DNA of 64,000 nucleotides from contig NZ_AUIG01000011.1 in NCBI RefSeq assembly GCF_000423585.1, forward strand, positions 62,001 to 126,000. Direction: 5' to 3'. The position numbers and the translations under genes were made by a program. Below, in pieces: positions 1 to 8,518 of this stretch; position 1 is the stretch's first letter; each line of letters begins with the position of its first letter. Origin of the DNA: Salinimicrobium xinjiangense DSM 19287. Lineage in GTDB: Bacteria > Bacteroidota > Bacteroidia > Flavobacteriales > Flavobacteriaceae. The notes below the pieces were generated by a model. The model saw nothing but the letters and a program-made list of their open reading frames with translations. It was not told where the DNA came from and did no database searches.

Positions 1-304
1 GCTGTAGCAGTGGTTCTCCCCCTGAAACGGTCACTCCTCCTTTTTTACCGAAGTAAGATCTTTGTTTTATAGCCCGTTCTACAAGCTCTTCGATCTCAAG
101 AAAATGGCCACCCTTAACGTCCATAGTGTCGGGATTAGCACAGTATAAACATCGAAACTGGCAGCCCTGAACGAATACCACCATACGAATTCCCGGACCG
201 TCGTGGGTGCCAAAAGTTTCAATAGAATGCACCCTCAGCCGGTTGGAAGCTTCCGAATTTAACTGTTCTACTTTTTGTGCAACCAGCAAACCATCTTTGA
301 TCAT
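1..304 (-). CDS. pflA: pyruvate formate-lyase activating enzyme (partial, 5' part)
   Basis: Radical SAM enzyme that uses a 4Fe-4S cluster and S-adenosylmethionine to put the glycyl radical on pyruvate formate-lyase. The reverse strand from the ATG at 304 encodes 101 residues before the window edge. Residues about 26-60 carry the family signature: HSIETFGTHDGPGIR, then the cluster motif CxxxCxxC as CQFRCLYC, followed by NPDT and, near the edge, the glycine-rich VSGGEPLL (the SAM-binding GGE motif). The C-terminal part lies outside the window. It sits 95 bp downstream of pflB on the same strand, the usual pflB-pflA order, with a hairpin between them. The identification is secure; only the length is unknown. 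Confidence 0.95.
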   Translation of the reverse strand, partial: MIKDGLLVAQKVEQLNSEASNRLRVHSIETFGTHDGPGIRMVVFVQGCQFRCLYCANPDTMDVKGGHFLEIEELVERAIKQRSYFGKKGGVTVSGGEPLLQ

Positions 305-329
305 GAGCTTTCCTTTTACTCCGGATTAA

Positions 330-385
330 TAAAAAGCATCAGGAGGTTTCATATAGGGGACTAATGACTGAAACCTCCCAATGCT
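330..385 (-). terminator. intercistronic hairpin with T tract between pflB and pflA
   Basis: Inverted repeat GGAGGTTTCA (342-351) and TGAAACCTCC (369-378), with an outer AGCAT/ATGCT pairing (335-339 with 381-385). On the minus strand the stem is followed by five T residues (331-335). It could terminate part of the pflB transcript and so lower pflA expression, or protect the pflB mRNA end. Seen directly; the role is inferred. Confidence 0.6.
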
Positions 386-399
386 ACAGAAATCAACAC

Positions 400-2637
400 T
401 TACATTCTTTCGTGGAAGGTTCTCGCGATCACTTCCAGCTGGTGTGCTTTTGAAAGTCTTATAAAGTTCACTGCATATCCCGATACTCTTATGGTCAACT
501 GCGGATAATTCTCAGGGTGCTCGTAAGCATCCATAAGGGTTTCCCGGTTTAGCACGTTTACGTTAAGGTGGTGCCCGTTGAGTCTGAAATATGCATCCAG
601 TAATCCAACGAGGTTATCGGTTTGATCCTCCCTGTCACTGCCAAGAGACTTAGGCACTATAGAAAAGGTGTTGGAGATACCGTCCTGTGCATCCCGGTAA
701 TCCAGTTTTGCCACAGAGTTCAAAGATGCTATCGCTCCGTGTTCATCACGGCCATGCATCGGGTTTGCTCCGGGAGCGAAAGCTTCCCCGGCTTTTCTTC
801 CATCGGGAGTCGCACCGGTCTTTTTACCGTACATCACGTTTGAGGTGATGGTAAGTAAGGAAAGTGTGGAAAAGGCATTTTTGTAGCACTTGTGTTTAGC
901 CAGTTCTTCTGAAAAGAATTTAGTGATCTCACGGGCAATGCTGTCCACTCTTTCATCATCATTTCCGAATTTAGGATAATCTCCTTCCACTTTGAAATCT
1001 ACCGTAAGTCCTTTTTCATTACGGATTGCCTTCACCTTACCATATTTTATGGCTGAAAGTGAATCGGCAATAATGGAAATACCGGCTATTCCATAGGCCA
1101 TATCGATACCGGGATCTGAATCTACAAAAGCAAGTTGTGCTTTTTCATAGTAATACTTGTCGTGCATGTAATGGATGATGTTCATGGTCTTGGAGTAAAC
1201 TCTTGCCACTTCCACCATCGACTTTTTGAAGTTGGTCATTACTTCCTCATAGTTCAGGTATTCACCTTCCAAAGAAGGAATGTTCTCCAGTAATTTCGCA
1301 CCGGCATTTTCTTCACGGCCTTCATTAAGAGCCATTAAAAGCGTCTTTGGAAGGTTCACCCTTGCACCAAAGAACTGGATCCTCTTTCCAAGTTCCTGGT
1401 AAGAAACACAACATGCAATCCCGTAATCATCAGAACCTCTCACGAGTCTCATCAAATCATCATTCTCATACTGAATGGAAGACGTATCTATAGAAACCTG
1501 CGCACAGAATTCTTTAAAACCTTCGGGCAGGTCCTGTGACCAAAGTACAGTTAAGTTAGGTTCAGGAGAAGGTCCGAGGTTGTAAAGCGTTTGTAAGAAC
1601 CGGAAAGAGGTTTTGGTCACCTTGGTTCTTCCGTCGGCAAATTGTCCGCCAATAGCTTCGGTCACCCAGGTTGGATCCCCGCCAAAGATCTCATCATAAG
1701 CTTCGGGACGCAGATGTCTTACCATTCGCAGTTTCATGACAAACTGGTCAATGAATTCCTGTGCTTCCTCTTCGGTTATAAAACCTTCAGCAAGATCTCT
1801 TTCAATATATACATCAAGGAAAGACGAAACATTACCCAAAGACATTGCGGCACCATCCTGCTCTTTTACAGCAGCGAGGTAGGCCATATATACCCACTGT
1901 ACGGCTTCACGCGCATTCTGTGCAGGCCTGCTCAGGTCGAGACCGTACATGCTGCCCATTTTCCTGATATCCTTAAGGGCTATGATCTGGTCTGTGATCT
2001 CCTCTCTAAGACGTATTTTGTGTTCGGTCATTTCCCCGTCCACAAGACGTTTGTCTTCTTCTTTGGCTTCAATCAAACGATCTATTCCATAGAGCGCAAG
2101 ACGACGGTAATCTCCAATGATCCTTCCGCGGGCATAATTATCGGGTAATCCTGTAAGGATACCCTGAGAGCGATAATTTCTTATCTCCTCGTCGTATGCA
2201 GCAAACACAGCGTTGTTATGGTCTTTGGTATAATCAAAGATCTCTTTAACACGCTGTGTTACCTGCTGACCCTTTTCGGCCACTGCTCCTTCAACCACCC
2301 GGATTCCGCCAAAAGGCTTCATAGCTCTCTTTAGAAGCTCATCGGTTTGTAAACCCATAATGACTTCCAGTTCTTTATTTATATAACCTGGTCCATGACT
2401 TGTAATACCCGAAATTGTTTCGGTGTCAATAGCCCTGCAGCCATTCCTTTCTCTTTCCTCTTTCATGGCAGCAATGCAAATTTGCCACAGCTGTTTGGTT
2501 CTTTCGGTGGCACCGGCCAGGAAAGAAGCATCACCATAATATGGAGTAACATTCAAAGTCACAAAATCCCTGACATCAATCCTTTTGTTCCAGTCTCCTT
2601 CGCGGAGCGCAAGTACTTCTCGAGATAGGTTAAGCAT
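400..2637 (-). CDS. pflB: formate C-acetyltransferase (pyruvate formate-lyase)
   Basis: Cytosolic glycyl-radical enzyme converting pyruvate and CoA to acetyl-CoA and formate under anoxia. The 745-residue product is close to the usual 750-760. The adjacent catalytic cysteines are visible at residues 409-410 in [12 protein letters not shown]. The C-terminal glycyl-radical loop [13 protein letters not shown] has its radical Gly at 720. The start ATG at 2637 gives the expected N-terminus. The gene is followed by pflA and lies downstream, on the same strand, of a formate/oxalate-type carrier. An FNR-like palindrome lies about 100 bp upstream of the start, so oxygen-dependent control is likely. No frameshift or missing catalytic residue is seen. 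Confidence 0.98.
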   Translation of the reverse strand: MLNLSREVLALREGDWNKRIDVRDFVTLNVTPYYGDASFLAGATERTKQLWQICIAAMKEERERNGCRAIDTETISGITSHGPGYINKELEVIMGLQTDELLKRAMKPFGGIRVVEGAVAEKGQQVTQRVKEIFDYTKDHNNAVFAAYDEEIRNYRSQGILTGLPDNYARGRIIGDYRRLALYGIDRLIEAKEEDKRLVDGEMTEHKIRLREEITDQIIALKDIRKMGSMYGLDLSRPAQNAREAVQWVYMAYLAAVKEQDGAAMSLGNVSSFLDVYIERDLAEGFITEEEAQEFIDQFVMKLRMVRHLRPEAYDEIFGGDPTWVTEAIGGQFADGRTKVTKTSFRFLQTLYNLGPSPEPNLTVLWSQDLPEGFKEFCAQVSIDTSSIQYENDDLMRLVRGSDDYGIACCVSYQELGKRIQFFGARVNLPKTLLMALNEGREENAGAKLLENIPSLEGEYLNYEEVMTNFKKSMVEVARVYSKTMNIIHYMHDKYYYEKAQLAFVDSDPGIDMAYGIAGISIIADSLSAIKYGKVKAIRNEKGLTVDFKVEGDYPKFGNDDERVDSIAREITKFFSEELAKHKCYKNAFSTLSLLTITSNVMYGKKTGATPDGRKAGEAFAPGANPMHGRDEHGAIASLNSVAKLDYRDAQDGISNTFSIVPKSLGSDREDQTDNLVGLLDAYFRLNGHHLNVNVLNRETLMDAYEHPENYPQLTIRVSGYAVNFIRLSKAHQLEVIARTFHERM

Positions 2638-2704
2638 AACTTCTGTTTTAGCTGAAGTGGCTTTATTTCTTAGTCTTAGGCCATCTTCCGTTTTAAATTT
2701 TATG

Positions 2705-2748
2705 CAAATTTCTACCGGAATGAATCATTTTAACATGACAATTATCAT
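2705..2748 (-). promoter_or_regulatory. FNR-like operator and -7-like box upstream of pflB
   Basis: Operator ATGACAATTATCAT at 2735-2748 is a 5-4-5 inverted repeat with the spacing of FNR/CRP-family sites. On the minus strand a box GAAATTTG (2712 to 2705), one mismatch from TAnnTTTG, ends 36.5 bp from the operator centre. That puts the operator near -42, the class II activation position. The same arrangement recurs upstream of the OFA carrier and nrfH. The motif is seen; its regulator is inferred and no Crp/Fnr gene lies in the window. Confidence 0.6.
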
Positions 2749-2882
2749 AATTCTGCCCACCTGAATTTTCCTGAAAAGCTTCAATCGTTTTAGTTAATAA
2801 ATAAATTTCGAAGTTGGATTTTAAAGGTTTTGACCTGAGATTTCATACTCTTCTACGGGAAATTTCAGGGCGGATAAAAACG

Positions 2883-2909
2883 AAAAAATGGAACGGTTTC
2901 CCGCTCCAT
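2883..2909 (-). terminator. terminator after the OFA-family carrier
   Basis: Stem ATGGAaCGG (2888-2896), loop of four, CCGcTCCAT (2901-2909). Read on the minus strand the stem is followed by six T residues (2883-2888). It lies 31 bp past the stop of the carrier gene and separates it from pflB. Confidence 0.8.
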
Positions 2910-2939
2910 CTTTCCATCCTTATTAAACTAAACCTAAAA

Positions 2940-4235
2940 CTAACTTTTTACAGTCTCCAAAACCGGAGTCAGCGGCTGTGCCTCAATTTCATTTTTTATA
3001 TTCTTTTCCCTAAGCTTTTTAATATCCCTGCGAATGAGGAAAGAGAATAATAAAGCTATTCCCAGCAGGCCTGCGAAGAAATACAGAGTGACATTATAGT
3101 TGTCTGAAATTGTCCTGGTCCAGGCGGCGAACAATGGTCCTGCCATTCCTGCTGCTGCCCAGGCGGTCAGAATATAACCATGTATGGCTCCCAGCTGTTT
3201 GGTGCCAAACACATCTCCAATATAAGCCGGGATAGTAGCAAAACCACCGCCGTAGCAGGACAAGATCAGGAATATGATCCCCTGAAATACAATTGGATTG
3301 GTGGCTGTGGGAAGCAGAAAGAATGCCACCACCTGGATTGAGAAAAAGATGGTGTACATAGCAGGTCTTCCTATATAGTCAGAAAAACTTGCCCATCCAA
3401 TTCGTCCCACTCCGTTAAAAAGTCCCATGATCCCCACCATAGTAGCCGCAGCCACAACAGTCATTCCTGCATATTCCTGTGCCATGGGGGAAGCAACAGA
3501 AATAATAGCAATTCCGCAGGAAATATTGATAAAGAGCATAAGCCACAGATACCAGAAACGTTTCGTCTTGACGGCTTCATTGGCTGTTAACTGAGAAAGA
3601 TCCTGTTGCACTTTTTTCTTTCCGGAAGCATCAGAAGCATAAAATCCTTTGGGTACCCATCCTTTTGGCGGAGGAGCCAGATATAAAGAAGAAAAAAATA
3701 TGATCACAAAATAAATACTACCCAGAATGAAGAAGGTATTGGCTATTCCTACTTTAGAGATAAGGAAAACCATCAGCGGACTACTTATAAGTGCCGCAAA
3801 ACCAAATCCCATGATAGCCAAACCGGTGGCAAGTCCGCGTTTATCGGGAAACCATTTTACAAGGGTGGAAACCGGGGTAATATATCCCAAACCAAGACCT
3901 ATACCTCCAAATACACCGTAAAAGAGATACAGCAGGTAAATAGATTCCAGGTAAATAGCCAGGCCTGAACCTGCGATCCCTATTCCGAAAAAGATCGCTG
4001 CCAGCAATCCCGATTTTCGGGGGCCTTTCTTTTCCAGGTAATGCCCCAGGAATGCAGCCGAAATTCCAAGGAAGAAAATGGCAAGACTAAAGGTAAATTG
4101 TGTATCGGCCAGCTCCCATCCAAATTTCTGGATCAAGGGTTTGGTAAAAACACTCCATGCATAAACAGAACCAATAGAAATGTGGATGCCGACAGCAGAC
4201 GCGGCTATAAGCCACCTATTTTTCACTTTTCCCAT
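2940..4235 (-). CDS. MFS transporter, oxalate/formate antiporter (OFA) family
   Basis: Integral inner-membrane carrier of 431 residues with about 12 hydrophobic helices. The N-terminus (RWLIAASAVGIHISIGSVYAWSVF) and the loop after helix 4 (PDKRGLATGLAIMGFG) are typical of the OFA branch of the major facilitator superfamily, which exchanges formate, oxalate or related carboxylates. Known members prefer different substrates, so formate is an inference from position: the next gene downstream on the same strand is pflB, whose product makes formate. Both genes have the same operator type in front. The gene has its own terminator, so it is a co-regulated neighbour rather than strictly in the pfl operon. 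Alternative: a monocarboxylate carrier of other specificity. Confidence 0.85.
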   Translation of the reverse strand: MGKVKNRWLIAASAVGIHISIGSVYAWSVFTKPLIQKFGWELADTQFTFSLAIFFLGISAAFLGHYLEKKGPRKSGLLAAIFFGIGIAGSGLAIYLESIYLLYLFYGVFGGIGLGLGYITPVSTLVKWFPDKRGLATGLAIMGFGFAALISSPLMVFLISKVGIANTFFILGSIYFVIIFFSSLYLAPPPKGWVPKGFYASDASGKKKVQQDLSQLTANEAVKTKRFWYLWLMLFINISCGIAIISVASPMAQEYAGMTVVAAATMVGIMGLFNGVGRIGWASFSDYIGRPAMYTIFFSIQVVAFFLLPTATNPIVFQGIIFLILSCYGGGFATIPAYIGDVFGTKQLGAIHGYILTAWAAAGMAGPLFAAWTRTISDNYNVTLYFFAGLLGIALLFSFLIRRDIKKLREKNIKNEIEAQPLTPVLETVKS

Positions 4236-4269
4236 GAGAGAAAGATTTTAAGTCTTTTAGAATATCAGG

Positions 4270-4313
4270 CAAAATAAAAGCAGTTGGCATCAAAAAAATA
4301 TGACTGAGGTCAG
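4270..4313 (-). promoter_or_regulatory. FNR-like operator and -7-like box upstream of the OFA carrier
   Basis: ATGACTGAGGTCAG at 4300-4313 shares the ATGAC-N4-RTCA form of the pflB and nrfH sites. TTATTTTG (4277 to 4270 on the minus strand), one mismatch from TAnnTTTG, ends exactly 36.5 bp from the operator centre, as at the other two genes. The predicted leader is about 28 nt. Confidence 0.55.
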
Positions 4314-4382
4314 CCGGGAGGAAATCTTCAAAATTTCCGACTGAATTCCTCTCCTAAATGGCATTTTCCCCCTTCAAAATCT

Positions 4383-4390
4383 TAAATTTG
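4383..4390 (+). promoter_or_regulatory. -7 element TAAATTTG
   Basis: Exact match to the Bacteroidota TAnnTTTG consensus, 21 bp upstream of the ATG at 4412. It supports that start over the in-frame ATG at 4358, which lies upstream of the promoter. No clear -33 element is seen. Confidence 0.55.
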
Positions 4391-4411
4391 CACCCGCTAA
4401 ATAACTATAAA

Positions 4412-4807
4412 ATGATTGCAGAGGAAGAGCACCCGGAACAGAGATTACCTGAATTATACTCTAAGAGCCTGATCCTTATATTCGCCATTCTTTTCTCCAC
4501 CATCTTTGCCGCTGCCCTGCTCATTGTTAATCTCCGGACTCTCGGAAAAATAAAAGAAGCGGGCTGGGTACTGCTTTTCGCAATAGCTTATATCATAGCC
4601 ACCGCCCTGGTAATGCAGGGTTTTAGCCTCTCCCCTTCCATGACCATAGTGGCAAATGTACTTGGTGCCGCTATTTTAAATGAGTTCTTCTGGAATAAAT
4701 ATATTGGCAGTGACTTCGCTTATAAAAAGAAAAGCTGGATCAAACCTACCCTTATCTCTATCGGAATAGCGCTGATATTTTTCCTGCTTCTTATGGGAAG
4801 CATGTGA
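4412..4807 (+). CDS. hypothetical membrane protein
   Basis: A 131-residue protein starting MIAEEEHPEQRLPELYSKS. A short acidic cytoplasmic N-terminus is followed by four predicted membrane helices: about 19-40 (LILIFAILFSTIFAAALLIV), 47-66 (AGWVLLFAIAYIIATALVMQ), 71-87 and 110-128. The chosen start lies just after a good -7 box. The gene stands alone, divergent from the OFA carrier, and no family is recognised with confidence. The function is unknown. Confidence 0.65.
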   Translation: MIAEEEHPEQRLPELYSKSLILIFAILFSTIFAAALLIVNLRTLGKIKEAGWVLLFAIAYIIATALVMQGFSLSPSMTIVANVLGAAILNEFFWNKYIGSDFAYKKKSWIKPTLISIGIALIFFLLLMGSM

Positions 4808-5151
4808 AGATAGTGGGCAGTGCGCAGTGATTAGTGGGCAGTAGATTTTTTAAAGATGGTTAATTAGTTAATCGGTGATTGGTTCATTGGAATATTTGTT
4901 CTGCGAAGATCAGCGTGATCTGCGGGAAACTTTTTTATTGTATTGAATATTGTATATTATATAAGCTGAAAAACTCTTGAAATGATGGAAATGGCTGCAA
5001 ATAGAGTAACAGTTTCTTCGTGCTTTTCTTTTTTGTCTTCGTGAACTTAGTGTAAAACCTTTTAATAAATTCCAAATTACAAGCACCAAATTCCAATGGG
5101 AGAAAAAAAACCTCCCAAATGGAAAGCTTCTCTTTTTTCAAAAATGTCTTT
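4808..5151. repeat. repeat-filled spacer between convergent genes
   Basis: No gene is seen. It begins with four in-register heptads of the AGTGGGC type (4812-4839). A reversed copy of the dispersed unit that elsewhere reads CGCAGATCACGCAGATCTTC...AACTAATTAACC follows (about 4860-4930). The rest (4990-5110) is a reversed copy of the family containing GAGCACAAAGAAA and TTGGAATTTGGTGCTTG. Confidence 0.7.
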
Positions 5152-8100
5152 TTAAGCAGCCAACAGATTCTTTCGTTCCTGCTTTGACATCCTGTTATAA
5201 CGTACAATGGCCACTACTGTTATAGCCAACAGAATTGCGGTCATCCAGTACACCCATTGAGGAATAGGAACGGGATCTCCCGAAGCATAGGAGTGCAAGC
5301 CGGAGAGATAATAATTCACTCCGAAAGAGGTCATAATTATTGAAGAAAAAGCCCATAGGCTGGCTATGTTGAGCACCAGGGAATTCTTGAGTTTGGGAAT
5401 TAATCTCAGGTGTAGAACAAAAGCATATACCATGATAGAAATTAAAGCCCAGGTTTCCTTTGGATCCCATGCCCAGTAGCGTCCCCAGCTTTCATTGGCC
5501 CATACACCACCCAGAAATGTTCCAACAGCCAGGAGGAACAGACCTATGGTAATTGACATCTCATTCACCATACTCAGCTCCTGCATACTCTTCCACCACT
5601 TTGCCGAAGGTTGAATAGGCTTGAATATTAACAGCACTAAACTGAAAAGTGCCAGTAAGGCAGCCAACGCCAACGGAGCATATCCACTCACAATTACAGC
5701 TACATGTATCTTGAGCCAATAAGAGTGAAGCACAGGCATAAGATTGGTGATCTCCGGGTTGAGCCAGTCGAGAAAAGCAACAAATAACAGCGTACCCGAA
5801 AACAAAATTCCCAGGGGTACTGTAAAATGTGATTTTTTCTCAAAGATCAATCCGAACAACAGAATACACCAGGCTACAAACACCAGCATCTCAAAGCCGT
5901 CACTCCAGGGAGCCCTTCCGGCAATATACCAGCGAAGTCCCAAATGAATTGTAAAAAAAGTAAATCCTATCCATGCAACAGCGAGTCCTGCAATCCATAG
6001 ATACTTTAACCACTTGGGCTGCAAAAACAGCTTAATAATAGCCAGGATCAGCATTACTGCACCGAGTATCCAGAAGATACCAAACAGCCTGTTGCCAAGG
6101 TTCAGCTTGTTGTAGAGAATTTCAATATTGATCCTGTCCTCTCCCGGATGCACCTCAGCTCCGGCTTTCTCCTGAAACAGCTGTATATAAGAAAGCACTT
6201 CGTTTGCTTCTGTATAATTTCCTGAAGCGATTCCTTTATTCAGCGCAGACAGGTATAGCGGAGTGATGCTCTTTACAAAAACCGCATCCTCTTCATCAAA
6301 TCCCATGTTGTGCTGATTGGCTGTAAACCATGTATTATTAGCGTCATGCCGGTTGGGGAAGATTTTTAGAAAATCTCCTCTCAAAATTGCATAGAATATA
6401 TTGAAACGCTCATCAACCTTTAAAAGCTCCTTATGGGCTTCGTTCCTTTCTGCCGGCTTAAGCCTGTTTGCCTCCTCAACCATTCCCTGCAGGAGATATC
6501 TCCCATCGGGGTCGATAAGTTCCTGAAAGCTGATCTTGTCTACCGGAGCATGTCCCATGGCCTCAAATATGGCTGCACCTTTTTTCTCATCCACCTTGAT
6601 CAACGGCAGGGCGCTAAATCTTCCGGGATCCAGTTGCACTGCAAGCAAAAACTGTTCGGCAGTAAGTTTGATCTCTCCTCCCGGTTGATCGATAGTAATT
6701 GTAGAACGACCGCTTAACTTCCTGGTGATCTCATTGGCCAGAGTGTTGAGGGGTTTCATGCGCCCATCCAGATCCTGGATCACGAGATTTCCATAAGCCT
6801 CTGCTTGTGAAACCGGAACAACAGCTTCCCTGATATCTGGCACCTGTCCGTGTCCATACATCTTCAGACCAATGAACAGGGAAACAAGAATGGCCAGTAC
6901 AGTAAGTGCCGTGGTCTTCGGAATTCTGAATTTTGGCACCACCTCAATATTTTCTTCCTTAACAGCTCTTCTTTCTGAATGCTTAGCTCCTTTTGGCATT
7001 TTTGGGCCCTTCTCATTAAGGGTCTTGATCCGGCGGTTAAGAACACTGAACCGGCTACCTTTTACAAAGAAGGTAAAGAACATCCCTATAGTAAGTAGGG
7101 TGTACGACAAATAAGTGATGTAAGTTCCCGGGCGATCCTGACTCACAGAGAGCACTGTACCTTTCTCATCTGTATCATAAGATGCCTGATAGAACCTGAA
7201 TCCTTTATGGTCAAGTACATTATTCATATAAACCCGGTAAGGAAAATTCGAGGCTTCATCGATCACCTGCAATTCACTCGCATAACTGGAAGGACTCTGG
7301 CTACCCGGATATCGCTCCAGTTGAAAATCCCGCAATTGCAGGGCAAAAGGCAGGACTTCCTGCCGGGGACCATAGGACAAATAATATTTTTCTCCGTCTG
7401 CAAAAAAAACATGTCTCTGCGGCTCCCTGCTTACCATGGGAGTATAGGTGCTCAATAATTGCTCTCCATGCTCATCGGTAACCTTTAGTCTGAGCATATT
7501 GGGTAGTTCTTTTGCGATCTCTTCGTCTTCTTCAGCAAAATAGACCAGCTGCCTGCCTTCATAAATTCCCTTGACCAAAAAGGCAGAGCTGTCTGCCTGG
7601 TAAAGATGTCTTACCTGCAGCGGAGCAACTTCCCCGGCTCTCAAAACTCCCATCGCCTGGGTAGTCATCTCCACCACGTGCATATTCCGGTCGCTGTAGA
7701 TCATCCACTTGTCATCTTCCTTGAAGAGTTTTATATTCCCGGAGCTCTCTTTTGAAGTGGAAAGCATCATTTGTCCGAAAGGGAGATCCTCCCCCTGAGG
7801 TATAAAATGATCTTCCCTGTCCGATCCAAAAGCCAGGGCGACATCAATAAGTGTATCCTTCCCCGGTAAATATTCCTCCCGTGCTCCTTTCACATACCTG
7901 TCAAGACTTACATGGAATGTTTTATCATTCATGGATGCCACGACAGTTTGGGGTTCAAACTTATAGGTACTGATCTCCAGGGGCTTTTCAAATCGCAGAT
8001 TCCTGCCATCAATGCCCGATTCACTCAGCTGAATAAATTTTTTGGCGGAAAAATAGGTGTGTTTGGTCTCTCCCTCTCTAATGTGAATAATTCCTTCATT

Positions 8101-8394
8101 GCTGAAGTATCTGGTCACTCCTGCACCCAGGATCATGATCACAAAAGCGATATGAAAAACTCCGAGGGGCCAGCGTTTCTTTGAAAAGAGTTTGTACTGA
8201 CCTATATGAGCAATAAAATTTATTGCAAGCCAGATCATAATTACTTCAAACCACCAGGCTTCATAAACCAGTTCTCTGGCGATTAGGGTTCCATGATCAT
8301 TTTCTATTAAAGTGGCCACTGCCATAGCTGCCGCAAAGGCAATTATTAGTAAAAATGACACCTTGGTCGACAACAAGATTCTTCCTAATTTCAT
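5152..8394 (-). CDS. ccsBA: fused cytochrome c biogenesis protein CcsB-CcsA (ResB-ResC)
   Basis: System II cytochrome c synthase, which carries haem across the inner membrane and attaches it to CxxCH motifs outside. The N-terminal ResB-like half has membrane helices near 10-30, 45-65, 75-95 and about 430, around a large periplasmic domain. A second helix (about 500-520) and another periplasmic part lead into the CcsA half. There eight or so helices surround the tryptophan-rich haem-binding motif WGRYWAWDPKETWALI (about 970-985). Flanking histidines include those in LNPEITNLMPVLHSYWLKIHV. At 1080 residues it matches fused Bacteroidota and epsilonproteobacterial versions. I choose the ATG at 8394; a TTG lies three codons upstream. 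It follows nrfHA, whose products need nine haems attached. Confidence 0.93.
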   Translation of the reverse strand: MKLGRILLSTKVSFLLIIAFAAAMAVATLIENDHGTLIARELVYEAWWFEVIMIWLAINFIAHIGQYKLFSKKRWPLGVFHIAFVIMILGAGVTRYFSNEGIIHIREGETKHTYFSAKKFIQLSESGIDGRNLRFEKPLEISTYKFEPQTVVASMNDKTFHVSLDRYVKGAREEYLPGKDTLIDVALAFGSDREDHFIPQGEDLPFGQMMLSTSKESSGNIKLFKEDDKWMIYSDRNMHVVEMTTQAMGVLRAGEVAPLQVRHLYQADSSAFLVKGIYEGRQLVYFAEEDEEIAKELPNMLRLKVTDEHGEQLLSTYTPMVSREPQRHVFFADGEKYYLSYGPRQEVLPFALQLRDFQLERYPGSQSPSSYASELQVIDEASNFPYRVYMNNVLDHKGFRFYQASYDTDEKGTVLSVSQDRPGTYITYLSYTLLTIGMFFTFFVKGSRFSVLNRRIKTLNEKGPKMPKGAKHSERRAVKEENIEVVPKFRIPKTTALTVLAILVSLFIGLKMYGHGQVPDIREAVVPVSQAEAYGNLVIQDLDGRMKPLNTLANEITRKLSGRSTITIDQPGGEIKLTAEQFLLAVQLDPGRFSALPLIKVDEKKGAAIFEAMGHAPVDKISFQELIDPDGRYLLQGMVEEANRLKPAERNEAHKELLKVDERFNIFYAILRGDFLKIFPNRHDANNTWFTANQHNMGFDEEDAVFVKSITPLYLSALNKGIASGNYTEANEVLSYIQLFQEKAGAEVHPGEDRINIEILYNKLNLGNRLFGIFWILGAVMLILAIIKLFLQPKWLKYLWIAGLAVAWIGFTFFTIHLGLRWYIAGRAPWSDGFEMLVFVAWCILLFGLIFEKKSHFTVPLGILFSGTLLFVAFLDWLNPEITNLMPVLHSYWLKIHVAVIVSGYAPLALAALLALFSLVLLIFKPIQPSAKWWKSMQELSMVNEMSITIGLFLLAVGTFLGGVWANESWGRYWAWDPKETWALISIMVYAFVLHLRLIPKLKNSLVLNIASLWAFSSIIMTSFGVNYYLSGLHSYASGDPVPIPQWVYWMTAILLAITVVAIVRYNRMSKQERKNLLAA

Positions 8395-8449
8395 TTTGAT
8401 CAATTTATCCTGAACACTCCGGCAGTAAGCCTGCCTCCAAAATTTTCAT

Positions 8450-8498
8450 AAAAAAGGCCGGCCTGAAAATTCCGGTAACTGTTATTCTCAGGCCGGCC
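8450..8498 (-). terminator. terminator between nrfA and ccsBA
   Basis: Perfect 11-bp inverted repeat GGCCGGCCTGA (8456-8466) and TCAGGCCGGCC (8488-8498). On the minus strand six T residues (8450-8455) follow. It should end most nrfHA transcripts 22 bp past the nrfA stop. Read-through may still supply ccsBA, for which no separate promoter is obvious. Confidence 0.85.
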
Positions 8499-8518
8499 GG
8501 CAACTACAAACTCTATAA

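Noticed and set aside
1642-2148. 168-codon open frame opposite pflB
   Set aside because: Antisense to pflB and without recognisable protein features.
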